DNA of 64,000 nt from Bog-950 sp046329515 (GCA_046329515.1 JAXLUM010000003.1:372001-436000); one strand, 5' to 3'; shown: positions 26,301 through 35,000, counted from the first letter of the stretch. Notes: a model not told the origin generated them from the sequence alone. Numbers and translations are program-made.

Positions 26301-27696
26301 ACCAATGGCCATATCGCATGGTGCAGGTGCCGAAGTGCAAAAGCCACTGGCCACTGTAGTTATCGGCGGTTTAATAACAGCCACTTTCCTTACCCTGTTT
26401 GTGCTGCCGTTGTTGTATCTCATCTTCTCTAAACGAAACTATGAACCCATGAATGTAAAAGGTATTGCCGTGGCTATCGCTCTTTTAGCAACTGTAGGCC
26501 TGCAAGCACAGTCGCCCCAGGCGAAGGCGATAAGCCTTGAACAGGCTACTGATATTGCCATAAAAAACAATCTTCAAATTCAATCGGCGCAGTTAGGGGT
26601 GCAATCCTCCAGCAGTATGCGTAAATCAGTATTTGAGCTACCTAAAACGAATTTTAATTTTCAATACGGGCAGTATAACAGTATTAACAAGGACAATAGC
26701 TTTCAGCTATCACAACAAATTCCTTTTCCTACTTATTACAGCGCACGCGCAGGTTTATATAAGGCCGAATTGCAAAGCGCACAGTATAAACAGCAGTCTA
26801 CAGCTAATGAGGTAAAGGCACAGGTTCACTCGCTATATTACCGTATGCAATACCTGCAGCAGGCCTTGCAGCAGTTGCAGCGCCTTGATAGTTTATACGG
26901 CGACTTTGTAAAAGCTGCAGGGCTTCGCTATAAGACGGGGGAGACCAACTTGCTGGAAAAAACCACAGCTGAAACAAAACGCGGCGAGTTACGGTTGCAG
27001 TTAGGTGAAACACAAACAGCTATCAGCTCTGCTTATACGTCCTTAAAAAGCTGGATGAATTACTATGAGGAATTTTCGGTGGCTACTGTTTCTGATTTGC
27101 AGCCGCTTACTTTAAGTGAGGGTTTTGATACGGCCATGCTGGCAAATAATCCTGCCATAAAATTGTTATACCAAAACGCGGTAATTGCTGAGAAGAATAA
27201 AAAACTGGAAGCCGCGCAAACCCTGCCGGATTTCAGCATTGGCTATTTCAATCAATCGTTAATAGGTGTACAAAACATAAACGGCAGCGATGTTTATTTT
27301 GGCGGCAGCAAAAGGTTCCAAGGGTTGAATGCCGGTATCAGTATACCGCTTACCTTCATAAGCAATGCGGCTAAAGTAAAGTCGCTGAAGTTGCAGGAGC
27401 AGTCGCTACTGCGCGAAGCGGATAACAATAAGCTTAGCCTTTCTGCCGAACTGCAAAATGCCTTTGCAGTTTATAACCAGCATTTGGCCCAATACAATTA
27501 TTATAAGGCAACAGCATTGCCTAATGCAGAAACCATAATTAATACCGCAACTGTTAATTACAAAAGTGGCGGAATAAGTTACGTAGAGTATTTGCAGGCT
27601 TTGCAAACGGCGGCAGATGTGCAATTGAATTACCTGGCAACGGTTGACCAACTTAACCAGGCGGTTGTAAATATTAATTTCTTAATAGCAAAATAG
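23332..27696 (+). CDS. czcA: CzcA-type heavy-metal RND pump fused to a TolC-like outer-membrane factor
   Basis: 1454 residues. Residues 1-1030 are an HME-type RND proton/metal antiporter. It has a TM1 start (IIAFSIKNKLLISL), the periplasmic porter domain, and TM4 with D401, D407 and E414 (GAIDFGLIVDGAVIIVE), the acidic set of CzcA-type Zn/Co/Cd pumps. About residues 1040-1454 form a TolC-like outer-membrane factor (ISLEQATDIAIKNNLQIQSA, then alternating helical and barrel repeats). At the junction a hydrophobic stretch (KGIAVAIALLATVGLQAQ) looks like the signal peptide of a formerly separate protein. Pumps of about 1450 residues with this layout are known in Bacteroidota. It acts with the adaptor encoded 7 bp downstream. 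Confidence 0.93.
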   Translation: MLERIIAFSIKNKLLISLCTVALIVWGVWSAFRLPIDALPDITDNQVQIITQTPTLAAQETEQFVTSPIERTMANLPDVEQMRSFSRFGLSVITIVFKDDVNIYFARQLISERLKLAEKDIPPSMGRPELAPVTTGLGEIYQYVIHPKKGSENKYSAMDLRTMQDWIVSRQLSGIEGVAEVTGFGGITKQYEVSVNPDRLKAMDVSIPEIFTALERNNENTGGAYIDKKPNAYFIRGLGMIKSIVDIENINVKNAPNGTPILIKDVAKVQFGSPPRYGAMTYNGEKEVVGGLVLMLKGANSAQVVKLVKERMQTVQASLPEDVIIEPFLDRSNLVSRAIKTVETNLIEGALIVIFVLLIFLGNFRAGLVVASAIPLSLLFALGMMNLFGVSANLMSLGAIDFGLIVDGAVIIVESVFHQITHSRVSNSNALTKEEMDETVLQSAKRMMSSAAFGQFIILIVYLPILTLVGIEGKMFGPMAQTVAFAILGAFILSLTYIPMMSSFALSRKTSGENISDKMMKYLQRGYQPLLQRAIRLRFAVVGVTVVLFAVSIYLFSNMGGEFIPTLEEGDYAIEFVMPQGTSLGQTVETVLQAERILRTFPEVKMVVGKTGAADVATDPMPMNASDLMVILKDKKEWTTTDDFYDLAEKMKVKLDEIPGVIAEPSQPIQMRFNELMTGVRQDVAIKIFGENLDTLAALAPHVAAMISDIKGVSEPIVERTAGLPQITIEYDRARLAGYGLNIEDVNHVVSSAFAGEVAGMVFENERKFELAVRLDSASRTSLNDVSDLFIPTANGNQIPLSQVASVTFKEGAIQISRERGKRRVVVGFNVADRDVASVVHDIQEKMGRPENKLPSGYYVTYGGTFENLEKASARLMVAVPVALALIFVLLYFTFGSIKQATLIYTAIPMSAIGGIFALLLRGMPFSISAGVGFIALFGVAVLNGIVLISTFNQLERDGMTDAIQRILEGTKTRLRPVLMTATVASLGFLPMAISHGAGAEVQKPLATVVIGGLITATFLTLFVLPLLYLIFSKRNYEPMNVKGIAVAIALLATVGLQAQSPQAKAISLEQATDIAIKNNLQIQSAQLGVQSSSSMRKSVFELPKTNFNFQYGQYNSINKDNSFQLSQQIPFPTYYSARAGLYKAELQSAQYKQQSTANEVKAQVHSLYYRMQYLQQALQQLQRLDSLYGDFVKAAGLRYKTGETNLLEKTTAETKRGELRLQLGETQTAISSAYTSLKSWMNYYEEFSVATVSDLQPLTLSEGFDTAMLANNPAIKLLYQNAVIAEKNKKLEAAQTLPDFSIGYFNQSLIGVQNINGSDVYFGGSKRFQGLNAGISIPLTFISNAAKVKSLKLQEQSLLREADNNKLSLSAELQNAFAVYNQHLAQYNYYKATALPNAETIINTATVNYKSGGISYVEYLQALQTAADVQLNYLATVDQLNQAVVNINFLIAK

Positions 27697-27703
27697 AATA
27701 CGA

Positions 27704-28879
27704 ATGAAAAACAGATTCATCTTATATATAATCAGTGTAGTTTTATTGCTTTCATCCTGTGGTAATAAAACCAGTACCGAAACCCAAGCACCAGAAGCTA
27801 AACCACAGGCACAAAATACATCTGCAGTAGTTTCTTTTACTCCGGAACAGGTAAAGTCAATAGGCCTTGAGACGGGCAGTATTGAAAAAAAGCAGCTAAC
27901 TGCATCGCTTAAAGCCAGTGGCATATTAAAAGTGCCCAATCAAAACCGTGCATCGGTTACGGCGCTAATGGGCGGCATTGTAAAGAGTATTAATGTGCAA
28001 ACAGGTAATAGTGTAAAGGCGGGGCAAACCATTGCTACTATCAGCAACACCTCATTTATTCAAATGCAGGAGGAATATATCAGTGTATCATCGAAAGAAA
28101 CACTTGCGGAAGCAGAGTTTAACCGGCAGAAGGAATTGCAGGCCGGTAACGCCGGGGCGCTGAAAACCTTTCAACAAAGCGAAGCTGAATTGAAATCAAT
28201 TAAGGCGCGTAAAGCTTCCTTACAACGGCAATTGGAGTTATTGGGCATTAATACCAAAACGCTTACTGATGAAACAATGCAGTCTGCCATTAACATTACC
28301 AGCCCGGTAAGCGGTTCGGTTAGCAGCATTAGTGTAAACATTGGCAGTTATGTAGATGCCAATAATGTTATTGCAGAAGTAATTGATAACAGCCAGTTGC
28401 ATTTGGATTTGTTTATTTATGAAAGAGACCTGAGTAAATTAAAACAGGGGCAAACGATTCACTTTACCTTAACCAATAACCCGGGCAAAGAATATGACGC
28501 GCGCATTTATGCAATCAGCAACACTTTTGAGCCCGGTACAAAAACCATAGCCGTTCATGCTACGGTAGAAGGCGATAAAGCCGGTTTAATAGATGGCATG
28601 AGTATAACCGCCTTAATAAGTTTAGAGAATGCCACAGTGGATGCCGTGCCAACCGATGCCATTGTTAACTACCAGGGCCGCGATTATATTTTTATTACCG
28701 AAAGTGAAGGTGGAGGTAAGAGTGATGTTGAATTTAGTTGGGTTCCTATAGCGAAGGGCAGTAGCGAAGTGGGCTACACGGAAATTACTCCGTTAGCGGA
28801 AGTGCCTGCTAACACTAAGGTGGTTACCAAAGGCGCATTTTTTGTATTAGCGAAAATGACCAACGCAGGAGGGGAGTAG
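27704..28879 (+). CDS. czcB: RND periplasmic adaptor (membrane fusion protein), CzcB-type
   Basis: A 391-residue protein with a lipoprotein-type signal (LLSSCGNK, Cys20). A barrel-sandwich hybrid (GGIVKSINVQTGNSVKAGQTIATIS) is followed by a helical hairpin (about 120-190), the second half of the lipoyl domain (ITSPVSGSVSSISVNIGSYV), and beta-barrel and membrane-proximal domains. It links the inner-membrane pump to its outer-membrane part. It lies 7 bp after czcA. No His-rich metal-binding tail is present. Confidence 0.92.
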   Translation: MKNRFILYIISVVLLLSSCGNKTSTETQAPEAKPQAQNTSAVVSFTPEQVKSIGLETGSIEKKQLTASLKASGILKVPNQNRASVTALMGGIVKSINVQTGNSVKAGQTIATISNTSFIQMQEEYISVSSKETLAEAEFNRQKELQAGNAGALKTFQQSEAELKSIKARKASLQRQLELLGINTKTLTDETMQSAINITSPVSGSVSSISVNIGSYVDANNVIAEVIDNSQLHLDLFIYERDLSKLKQGQTIHFTLTNNPGKEYDARIYAISNTFEPGTKTIAVHATVEGDKAGLIDGMSITALISLENATVDAVPTDAIVNYQGRDYIFITESEGGGKSDVEFSWVPIAKGSSEVGYTEITPLAEVPANTKVVTKGAFFVLAKMTNAGGE

Positions 28880-28900
28880 ACCAGAACTTTTGTCTAGCTG

Positions 28901-28946
28901 GTAAAATCAAAAACCAATTCGCTTTCGCTCATTGCGGCATTTTTTG
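28901..28946. repeat. 46-bp direct repeat, copy 1
   Basis: Pairs with 29141-29186 at 42 of 46 positions, 240 bp apart. It contains the stretch TTCGCTTTCGCTCAT and ends in GGCATTTTTTG. It starts 21 bp after the adaptor gene stop. Confidence 0.85.
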
Positions 28947-29094
28947 AGAAGATTAGCTTACGCTGATCTTGGTTTGGGGGTGAAAAACAAACCCGCTTCG
29001 CACTTCGTGCTGCGTATTTTGCCTTTTAGAAAAATCTCAAACGTGGTTTGGATTTTCCTAAAAAACAAAATCCGCCCTTTTGAAGCGGATTTGT

Positions 29095-29114
29095 TTTGTC
29101 TGGATGAGAAGATT
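29095..29114 (-). pseudogene. Fragment of the tRNA-Pro 3' end
   Basis: Twenty bases are identical to 29258-29277, which cover the acceptor stem, part of the T arm and the 3' flank of tRNA-Pro(GGG). The rest of the tRNA is absent. Such partial copies can arise from duplication or from integration and loss of an element at the tRNA 3' end. Confidence 0.7.
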
Positions 29115-29140
29115 ACCGACGGTGATCTTTTATGGGGCGC

Positions 29141-29186
29141 GTAAAATCAAAAGCCCATTCGCTTTCGCTCATAACGGCATTTTTTG
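29141..29186. repeat. 46-bp direct repeat, copy 2
   Basis: Second copy of the repeat at 28901-28946. It follows the tRNA fragment by 26 bp, so tRNA 3'-end sequence and this repeat occur together. Confidence 0.85.
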
Positions 29187-29220
29187 TTCCGAAAACCTGC
29201 AAGCGTAGCTTGCGTTTTCT

Positions 29221-29255
29221 AAAACAAAAAAGCCGGTCCTTGCGGACAGGCTTTT
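29221..29255 (-). terminator. Terminator of tRNA-Pro
   Basis: AGCCGGTCC (29231-29239) pairs with GGACAGGCT (29244-29252) around TTGC, with one mismatch. On the minus strand it is followed by a T-rich run. It starts 10 bp after the tRNA 3' end. Confidence 0.8.
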
Positions 29256-29261
29256 GATTTG

Positions 29262-29335
29262 TCTGGATGAGAAGATTCGAACTTCCGACCACTTGCACCC
29301 CATGCAAGTACGCTACCGGGCTGCGCCACATCCAG
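29262..29335 (-). tRNA. tRNA-Pro, anticodon GGG
   Basis: The 74 nt fold as a full cloverleaf. Acceptor stem is CTGGATG / CATCCAG, D stem GCGC / GCGT with loop AGCCCGGTA, anticodon stem CTTGC / GCAAG with loop ATGGGGT (T33, anticodon GGG, G37 as in proline tRNAs), variable loop TGGTC, T stem GGAAG / CTTCT with loop TTCGAAT. The discriminator is A. The 3' CCA is not encoded. Confidence 0.95.
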
Positions 29336-29388
29336 TTGGACAAAAATTCAGGCTGCTTTACAACCTCAATTTTTGCCCCCTGTTGAAG

Positions 29389-29429
29389 GACGGAAGTTTT
29401 CGTTCCGTCATTCCGGCTACAGCCGGAAT
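29389..29429. repeat. Two adjacent REP-like hairpins upstream of tRNA-Pro
   Basis: GACGGAA / TTCCGTC (29389-29409) and ATTCCGGCT / AGCCGGAAT with a 2-nt spacer (29410-29429) are back-to-back perfect inverted repeats in the 212-bp gap between the tRNA and the GH18/deacetylase/GT2 gene. Hairpins of the second type recur between genes in many bacterial genomes. Confidence 0.6.
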
Positions 29430-29547
29430 CGCCTGTTGGCCCGTGCCTGCCGCCTAAGCGGTTTGCATGCCGTGGTGTGTACCACCCAACACCCTCTTTT
29501 AAGAGGACTGCAAAAATAAAAGATTGCCTGACTTTTTAAATCCCCGG

Positions 29548-32500
29548 TTAAGTTGAAAAGGCCTTAAAGTTTCCGGTTCTGTTTAAGTTACCCCAGCTTT
29601 GTATTTCGCCTTTTACCGCTTTAAGAATGGCTTTAAAAAATACGTAGTACATAATCCACCGGTAAATGAATCGCTGAGGAATAAGCATCCACAAATTGCG
29701 CATGCTTGCTTTTTCGAAGCTGAAGGCAAGCACAGCACCTGCTAAATCTACCCCCTGGAACAAGAGGTAAAAAACGACGATGCGGTGAAAGTTGCCGGAG
29801 AATAAGCCAATAAGCATAAGAACATCGGCAAGAGGAGCGAAAAGAGGTAACAGGATTTGAAAGAAAAGAATGTTGGGCATGGCAAACAGGCCAAGCCATT
29901 TATACCGCGCATTAAACAATGTTTCCCTGTTTTTCCAAAAGGTTTGCATAACGCCAAACGACCAACGGAAACGCTGCTTAACGAATTGAGCAACAGTTTC
30001 CGGCACCTCAGTATAAGCAACGGCTTCGGTATTGTTACGTACTATGCCGCCGTTTTTCAACAGCCGAACAGTAATATCACAATCTTCTGCCAGCGTATCG
30101 GTAGTAAAGCCGCCGGCCTCTTTAATTTTATTTTTTCTAAAAGCCCCTATGGCACCGGGAACCACCGTAATGCAATTCAGTAAATCATAAGCGCGGCGGT
30201 CAAAATTTTGCGCGGTTATATATTCAATGCTTTGCCAATTGGTAAGCATGTTAACAGGATTGGCTACCTTAACATTGCCGGCAACAGCCACCGTTTCTTC
30301 ATTACCAAAGCCCTGCATTAGCTTCAGCACAGCATCGGGTAAAAGCCTTGTATCGGCATCAATACAAATAACAAAATCATATTGCGCTCTTTCAATGCCG
30401 TAATTTAATGCCGATGCCTTGCCTCCATTTTTTTTGCTGAATAACTTTACAGCATTGTTATGGGAAAACTCTTTTTCAACCAGCTCAAAAGTGTTATCGC
30501 GCGAGCCGTCGTCAACAAAAATTATTTCAAACAATGGGTAGTCAACAGCCAATAAGTTTTTAATGGTGTTTACTGCATTAACGCTTTCATTAAAGGCAGG
30601 AACTATTATACTAACGGCAGGTGTTATAGCGGGGGCGTTTGCTTTCTTCTCTTTGCGCTTTTGTATTGAGGCTAAGATTATAATGAAAAGCGTACGGGCT
30701 ATTGCCATTATAATTCCCGCTATAAAAACAATGTTCAGCAACTTACCCAGCCTGTAGGCAAAATCAGCAATAACGAAATTGGCAGAGTCTAAAAGCTTTT
30801 CATTTGCAGCGGTAACAGGCGGCATAAGGTCTTCCTTCTTCTGCCCTATAAGTTGGGCTACAGTTGAGAATTGATAGCCATTGGCTTTGAAATACTTTAT
30901 CAAACGCGGGAGGGCTTCCACTGTTGCTGAACGGTTTCCACCGGCATCGTGAAGAAGGATTATACTGCCTAAGTTTAACTGCCGCAACACCCGGTTATAT
31001 ATGGTATCGCTGTTTGAATGTATATCCCAATCCTGCGGGTCAATACTTTCACCAACTGTCAGGTAATTTTTCTCGCGGCTTTGTTCTACGGGTATTATAT
31101 CTGCCAGTGTTTGCGGCTCGGCATCGGCATTATAAGGTGGCCTGAATAGTACAGTGGAGTGCCCCGTAACAATTTCAATTAAGCGCCGGGTTGAATTTAT
31201 TTCCAGTAAGGACCTGGTGGAAGAAACTTCAGCAAGGTTAGGGTGGCTGAAGGTGTGATTTCCAATTTCGTAGCCCTCATCAAATACACGTTTTGCCAGA
31301 GGGATGTTGTTTTCAATATTGCGCCCAATCATAAAAAAAGTAGCGGGCACATTTTCTTTTTTCAGTATATCTAATATTTGGGGGGTATATACCGGGTCGG
31401 GACCATCGTCAAAAGTTAGCACCACTACTTTACCCTGTGGTTTGCCATATTTTTTAATGATAAACTCAGAGGGAAGTTCAGTATAGTTTTCTTCTGTTAT
31501 AAGCCCTTGCTTTGGGTCATAGTCTATCTTTATATGCCCATCTTTAGGTGTTGAAACCACATCCAGAATTTCCCCTTCGCCTATGTAATCTATATCCGTT
31601 GATTTTTGAATATTACTCATTGAGGTAAGGTCGGGAGTGGGGAGTTTCACGCTATCTAAATCTATATTGCCGTAATAGGACCATACCCGAGGGTCCTCGG
31701 AACCTAACCTCCAAATGGATACCCCGGCGAGATGGTAAGCAGAGGCCATTTGCATGATATTGAAATTGGTGGCTGCATCTGCAAACCATACCTCATGCGC
31801 CCTGTTTTGGTCGTCGTTATACCGAAATGAAACATTATAGCTGTTGTTGTTGAACTGAATGAAGCTTTTATACTCCCTTGCCAGGGCTACTGCTTCCTGA
31901 AAAGTGACATCGGACCCCATGCCACCATGCACCCAATCGTAACCATAACCCGCCAGGCACAGAATAAATTTGTTCGGTGCTATTTTATCAGTAAAAATAT
32001 CCAGTACTTCTTCTACCCATTTTACATCGCTTACCGGACCGGGCGTGGTTGTTGATGAGTGCTGGTCGTAGGCCATTACAAAAATGTAATCGTTAAACTT
32101 TTCAAGGTCATTTATACGATAGTCTTCATTATGCGGAGGTATACATTGCGTAGCTAATAAGCCATGCATATGCAGAGAATCGTAAAGTTGGTGATGGAAA
32201 TTTACAAGGTGCTGGTCATCCTTTAAGGAGTATAAATCTTCGAAGTCAATGCTTACTCCATCGAAGCGATATTTCTGACAAATGCCGGTTAGTTGATGGA
32301 TAAATTTTGCCGTTTTTTCGGGCGATTCAACGATACGGGTAATGGTTTCATGATTCCAGTTGTTGTTGTAATAGTTACTAAGCAGCGGAACAATCTTAAC
32401 TGAGGAAGAGTCAAGAAGCTGAAACGCTTTCTCGTCGATTTGAACTACGATGGAATCGGCTGAAGGGTCAACAAATAACCATTCAGGCAAAACCATATTC

Positions 32501-32847
32501 ATTTTGCCAATATTGTTTTTTAATGAAAAGTAGGATTGGAGATCCCAATTGACATAAAAGCCCGCCCTGACCTGCAGTGAGTCCGGCACTTCTGCATTAC
32601 CGTTTTTATGCTTTTTATTTTTGTGGTAAGGCCGCGAAAAGTTAAGTGGTTTATCAGGCTTTAAAAGCGGCTTGAAGTTATCTGCCAGGTTGTGCAGCCT
32701 TGGCAATTGCGGATTAGAGTTTTTAAATAACGCAACACATATGGTAAAAATACTTAGGAACAAAAGCAGGGCGGTTATACGTACTGCCCAAATGAAGGCT
32801 TTCCAGCGCCTTGGACTTGCTGATTGAAACACTTGCCGGTGGCTCAT
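29548..32847 (-). CDS. Three-domain membrane protein: GH18-like, polysaccharide deacetylase, GT2 synthase
   Basis: 1099 residues. The N-terminal TM anchor is at about 20-42. An extracytoplasmic GH18-like domain (about 90-430) has the active-site block FDGVSIDFEDLY near 197; the catalytic Glu is kept, but one Asp of the DxDxE pattern is Ser. A NodB-type deacetylase (about 472-665) has LTFDDGPD and NHTFSHPN. TM segments at about 695-735 follow. A cytoplasmic GT2 domain (about 745-985) has VSIIVPAFNES, FVDDGS, DADTR, EDCD and QRFRW, then C-terminal TM segments. This resembles PgaB (deacetylase plus glycoside hydrolase) joined to PgaC (synthase): one polypeptide could make, export and edit a beta-linked N-acetylhexosamine polymer. 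The polymer's identity is inference. Confidence 0.9.
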   Translation of the reverse strand: MSHRQVFQSASPRRWKAFIWAVRITALLLFLSIFTICVALFKNSNPQLPRLHNLADNFKPLLKPDKPLNFSRPYHKNKKHKNGNAEVPDSLQVRAGFYVNWDLQSYFSLKNNIGKMNMVLPEWLFVDPSADSIVVQIDEKAFQLLDSSSVKIVPLLSNYYNNNWNHETITRIVESPEKTAKFIHQLTGICQKYRFDGVSIDFEDLYSLKDDQHLVNFHHQLYDSLHMHGLLATQCIPPHNEDYRINDLEKFNDYIFVMAYDQHSSTTTPGPVSDVKWVEEVLDIFTDKIAPNKFILCLAGYGYDWVHGGMGSDVTFQEAVALAREYKSFIQFNNNSYNVSFRYNDDQNRAHEVWFADAATNFNIMQMASAYHLAGVSIWRLGSEDPRVWSYYGNIDLDSVKLPTPDLTSMSNIQKSTDIDYIGEGEILDVVSTPKDGHIKIDYDPKQGLITEENYTELPSEFIIKKYGKPQGKVVVLTFDDGPDPVYTPQILDILKKENVPATFFMIGRNIENNIPLAKRVFDEGYEIGNHTFSHPNLAEVSSTRSLLEINSTRRLIEIVTGHSTVLFRPPYNADAEPQTLADIIPVEQSREKNYLTVGESIDPQDWDIHSNSDTIYNRVLRQLNLGSIILLHDAGGNRSATVEALPRLIKYFKANGYQFSTVAQLIGQKKEDLMPPVTAANEKLLDSANFVIADFAYRLGKLLNIVFIAGIIMAIARTLFIIILASIQKRKEKKANAPAITPAVSIIVPAFNESVNAVNTIKNLLAVDYPLFEIIFVDDGSRDNTFELVEKEFSHNNAVKLFSKKNGGKASALNYGIERAQYDFVICIDADTRLLPDAVLKLMQGFGNEETVAVAGNVKVANPVNMLTNWQSIEYITAQNFDRRAYDLLNCITVVPGAIGAFRKNKIKEAGGFTTDTLAEDCDITVRLLKNGGIVRNNTEAVAYTEVPETVAQFVKQRFRWSFGVMQTFWKNRETLFNARYKWLGLFAMPNILFFQILLPLFAPLADVLMLIGLFSGNFHRIVVFYLLFQGVDLAGAVLAFSFEKASMRNLWMLIPQRFIYRWIMYYVFFKAILKAVKGEIQSWGNLNRTGNFKAFST

Positions 32848-32972
32848 AAGCTTTAGGCTTTATGCAAATTTCTGTTGCTTATTATTGGCTTATTGTAAAG
32901 GTGTGTTAATAGGGACTTATTTAACTTCTGTTTGCAGTTAACTGATATTGATGAAAAGAATATTTTAGCTGC

Positions 32973-34997
32973 ATGCAATTTCTTCATCCGGGTTTTTTGT
33001 GGGCGTTAGGGGCCATTAGTATTCCTGTTATAATTCACCTGTTTAATTTCAGGCGTTTTAAAACAGTTTACTTTAGCAACGTTAAGTTCCTGCGCGAGGT
33101 GAAAGAAGAAACGGCAAGCCGCAGCCGTTTAAAGCACCTGCTGGTTTTGGCGGCACGTGTACTGGCTGTTATTTTCCTGGTATTAGCTTTTGCCCAGCCC
33201 TTTTTACCCGGTAAAAAGGCCGCTGTAGGAACAGGTAAAAAGTTTGTAAGCGTTTATATTGATAATTCCTTTTCAATGAATGCGGTTACTAATGGTAAAT
33301 CGCTTTTTGATAAGGCTAAGCTTACAGCTAAGGAAATTGCGCGCAACTATTCGGCGGATGACCAGTTTCAATTACTGACCAATGATTTTGAAGGAAAGCA
33401 TCAGCGCCTGGTTAGTAAGGATGAGTTTATAACTATGGTAGATGAACTGGAGGCATCACCGGCGGTGCGCAGCCTGAATGATATTACCAAGCGGCAGAAG
33501 GATGCGTTGAGCCGCGAAAACGGGGCAAACCGTATTGCGTACCTGCTTTCGGATTATCAGCAGAATATGGGCGAACTAACTGTTGATTCCGGCATTAGCT
33601 ATAACCTGATACCACTTGCTGCGGATGCCCAGGCTAACGTTTATATAGATACCTGTTGGTTTAACGAACCCGTGCAATTGTTGAATCAGCCTGCTAACCT
33701 GGTAGTGCGTATAAACAACAGCGGCAGCGCTGCTTCTGAAAATAACCGTTTGGTGCTAAAGCTTAACGGCCAAACCAAAACCATGGCCGATTTGAATATC
33801 GAGGCAGGTGCATCTGTTTATGATACGCTGAATTTTGTTGCTAACCAGGCAGGCTGGAACAAAGCGGAGCTATCGGTTTCCGATTACCCCATTACCTATG
33901 ACGACAACTATTTTATTGCTTTTAAGGTGGTAGAGAAGGTAAAGGTGTTGGCTATAAGCGAAAATAAAACCAGCACTTTTTTGGATGCCCTTTTTAAGAA
34001 CCAGCCTGAGTTTGATTATACGGCAGTATTGGGCAGCGCATTTGCGCCTGATATGACTAAGGGTAGTCAGTTGGTGGTGCTGGATAATTTAAAAAGCATA
34101 AGCGCTTCAACAGCGGCCGCATTAAATGCCTACTTAACTGATGGGGGAGCAGTGGCGGTTTTCCCCGGCGATAAGTGTGATATTGAATCGTATAACCGTT
34201 TTTTTAATAATCTGCAGGCCAATTCTATTACCGGAGCTTCGGAACAACAGCAGGATTTGGCGGGAATTAATCTGCAGCAAAATATTTTCCGCGATGTGTT
34301 TGAGCGTATACCGGAGAATATGAACCTGCCACATGTGAAAAAATACTACACGTTTACACGTGCCACAGCCACTAAAGAAGAACCTATACTAACCCTTAAG
34401 GATGGCAACTCTTTTCTGAGCCGTTATCCGTACCAAAACGGCTCCTTATATGTTTGCGCTTCGCCTTTGGATAAGGACTTTAGCGATTTGCCTGTGCACG
34501 CCATTTTTGTGCCTATGCTATATAAAATGGCGGTGCTGAATTTACACGCGGCAAACATTGCTTATTTTATTGGAGACAGAACGCGGATAGAAGTGGCTGC
34601 GCCTAAAGCAAGCGGAGAAACTGTATATAAGATTAGAGGAGAGAATGTTGAACTGATTCCTGAGCAATTTGCGGTGGGTAATAAAATACTATTGGGCTTA
34701 AACGAGCAGGTTAAAAAGGCGGGCTTTTACACGGTGGGTCTTGAAAACGCGGCTGAAACGGAACAGTTAGCATTGAACTTTGACCGTAAAGAATCGGACC
34801 TGAAGTTTTTTACAGCCGATGACCTGAAAAAAATGTATAGCGGAAAAAATGTAAGTGTAGTGGATGGTGCTAAAGCCGAAGTGGCTGCCGTAGTTAAGGA
34901 ACTGGACCGTGGAACGCCGCTTTGGAAAATATGCCTGATTTTATCCCTTCTGTTTTTAGGTGTTGAAGTATTGTTGCTTCGTTTTTGGAAAGCATAA
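32973..34997 (+). CDS. BatA-like membrane protein with vWA-type domain
   Basis: A 674-residue protein. The Bacteroidota BatA N-terminal domain comes first: MQFLHPGFLWALGAISIPVIIHLFNFRRFK, with two TM segments at about 7-25 and 57-77. A von Willebrand A-like domain follows, with a DxSxS metal-site motif (YIDNSFSMN, near 93-101). A large periplasmic region precedes a C-terminal TM (about 650-670). Related Bat proteins act in envelope stress tolerance; the role here is not known. It heads a plus-strand run, with the next gene 3 bp downstream. Confidence 0.88.
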   Translation: MQFLHPGFLWALGAISIPVIIHLFNFRRFKTVYFSNVKFLREVKEETASRSRLKHLLVLAARVLAVIFLVLAFAQPFLPGKKAAVGTGKKFVSVYIDNSFSMNAVTNGKSLFDKAKLTAKEIARNYSADDQFQLLTNDFEGKHQRLVSKDEFITMVDELEASPAVRSLNDITKRQKDALSRENGANRIAYLLSDYQQNMGELTVDSGISYNLIPLAADAQANVYIDTCWFNEPVQLLNQPANLVVRINNSGSAASENNRLVLKLNGQTKTMADLNIEAGASVYDTLNFVANQAGWNKAELSVSDYPITYDDNYFIAFKVVEKVKVLAISENKTSTFLDALFKNQPEFDYTAVLGSAFAPDMTKGSQLVVLDNLKSISASTAAALNAYLTDGGAVAVFPGDKCDIESYNRFFNNLQANSITGASEQQQDLAGINLQQNIFRDVFERIPENMNLPHVKKYYTFTRATATKEEPILTLKDGNSFLSRYPYQNGSLYVCASPLDKDFSDLPVHAIFVPMLYKMAVLNLHAANIAYFIGDRTRIEVAAPKASGETVYKIRGENVELIPEQFAVGNKILLGLNEQVKKAGFYTVGLENAAETEQLALNFDRKESDLKFFTADDLKKMYSGKNVSVVDGAKAEVAAVVKELDRGTPLWKICLILSLLFLGVEVLLLRFWKA

Positions 34998-35000
34998 TAC

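Larger units (their letters stand above)
28880..29261. other. Non-coding, hairpin-rich repeat region beside tRNA-Pro
   Basis: I see no credible gene. There are two 46-bp direct repeats (28901-28946 and 29141-29186, 42 of 46 identical), a copy of the tRNA 3' end (29095-29114), and several hairpins. The hairpins include AAATCCGC / GCGGATTT, GAAAAC..GCAAGC / GCTTGC..GTTTTC, and two beginning AAGATTA and ending TGATCTT. The short reading frames across it have no coding character. Confidence 0.8.

Noticed and set aside
28932..29144. Small plus-strand frames across the repeat region and tRNA-Pro (28932-29144, 29254-29457)
   Set aside because: They run through hairpins, repeats and the tRNA itself and have no start context or coding character.
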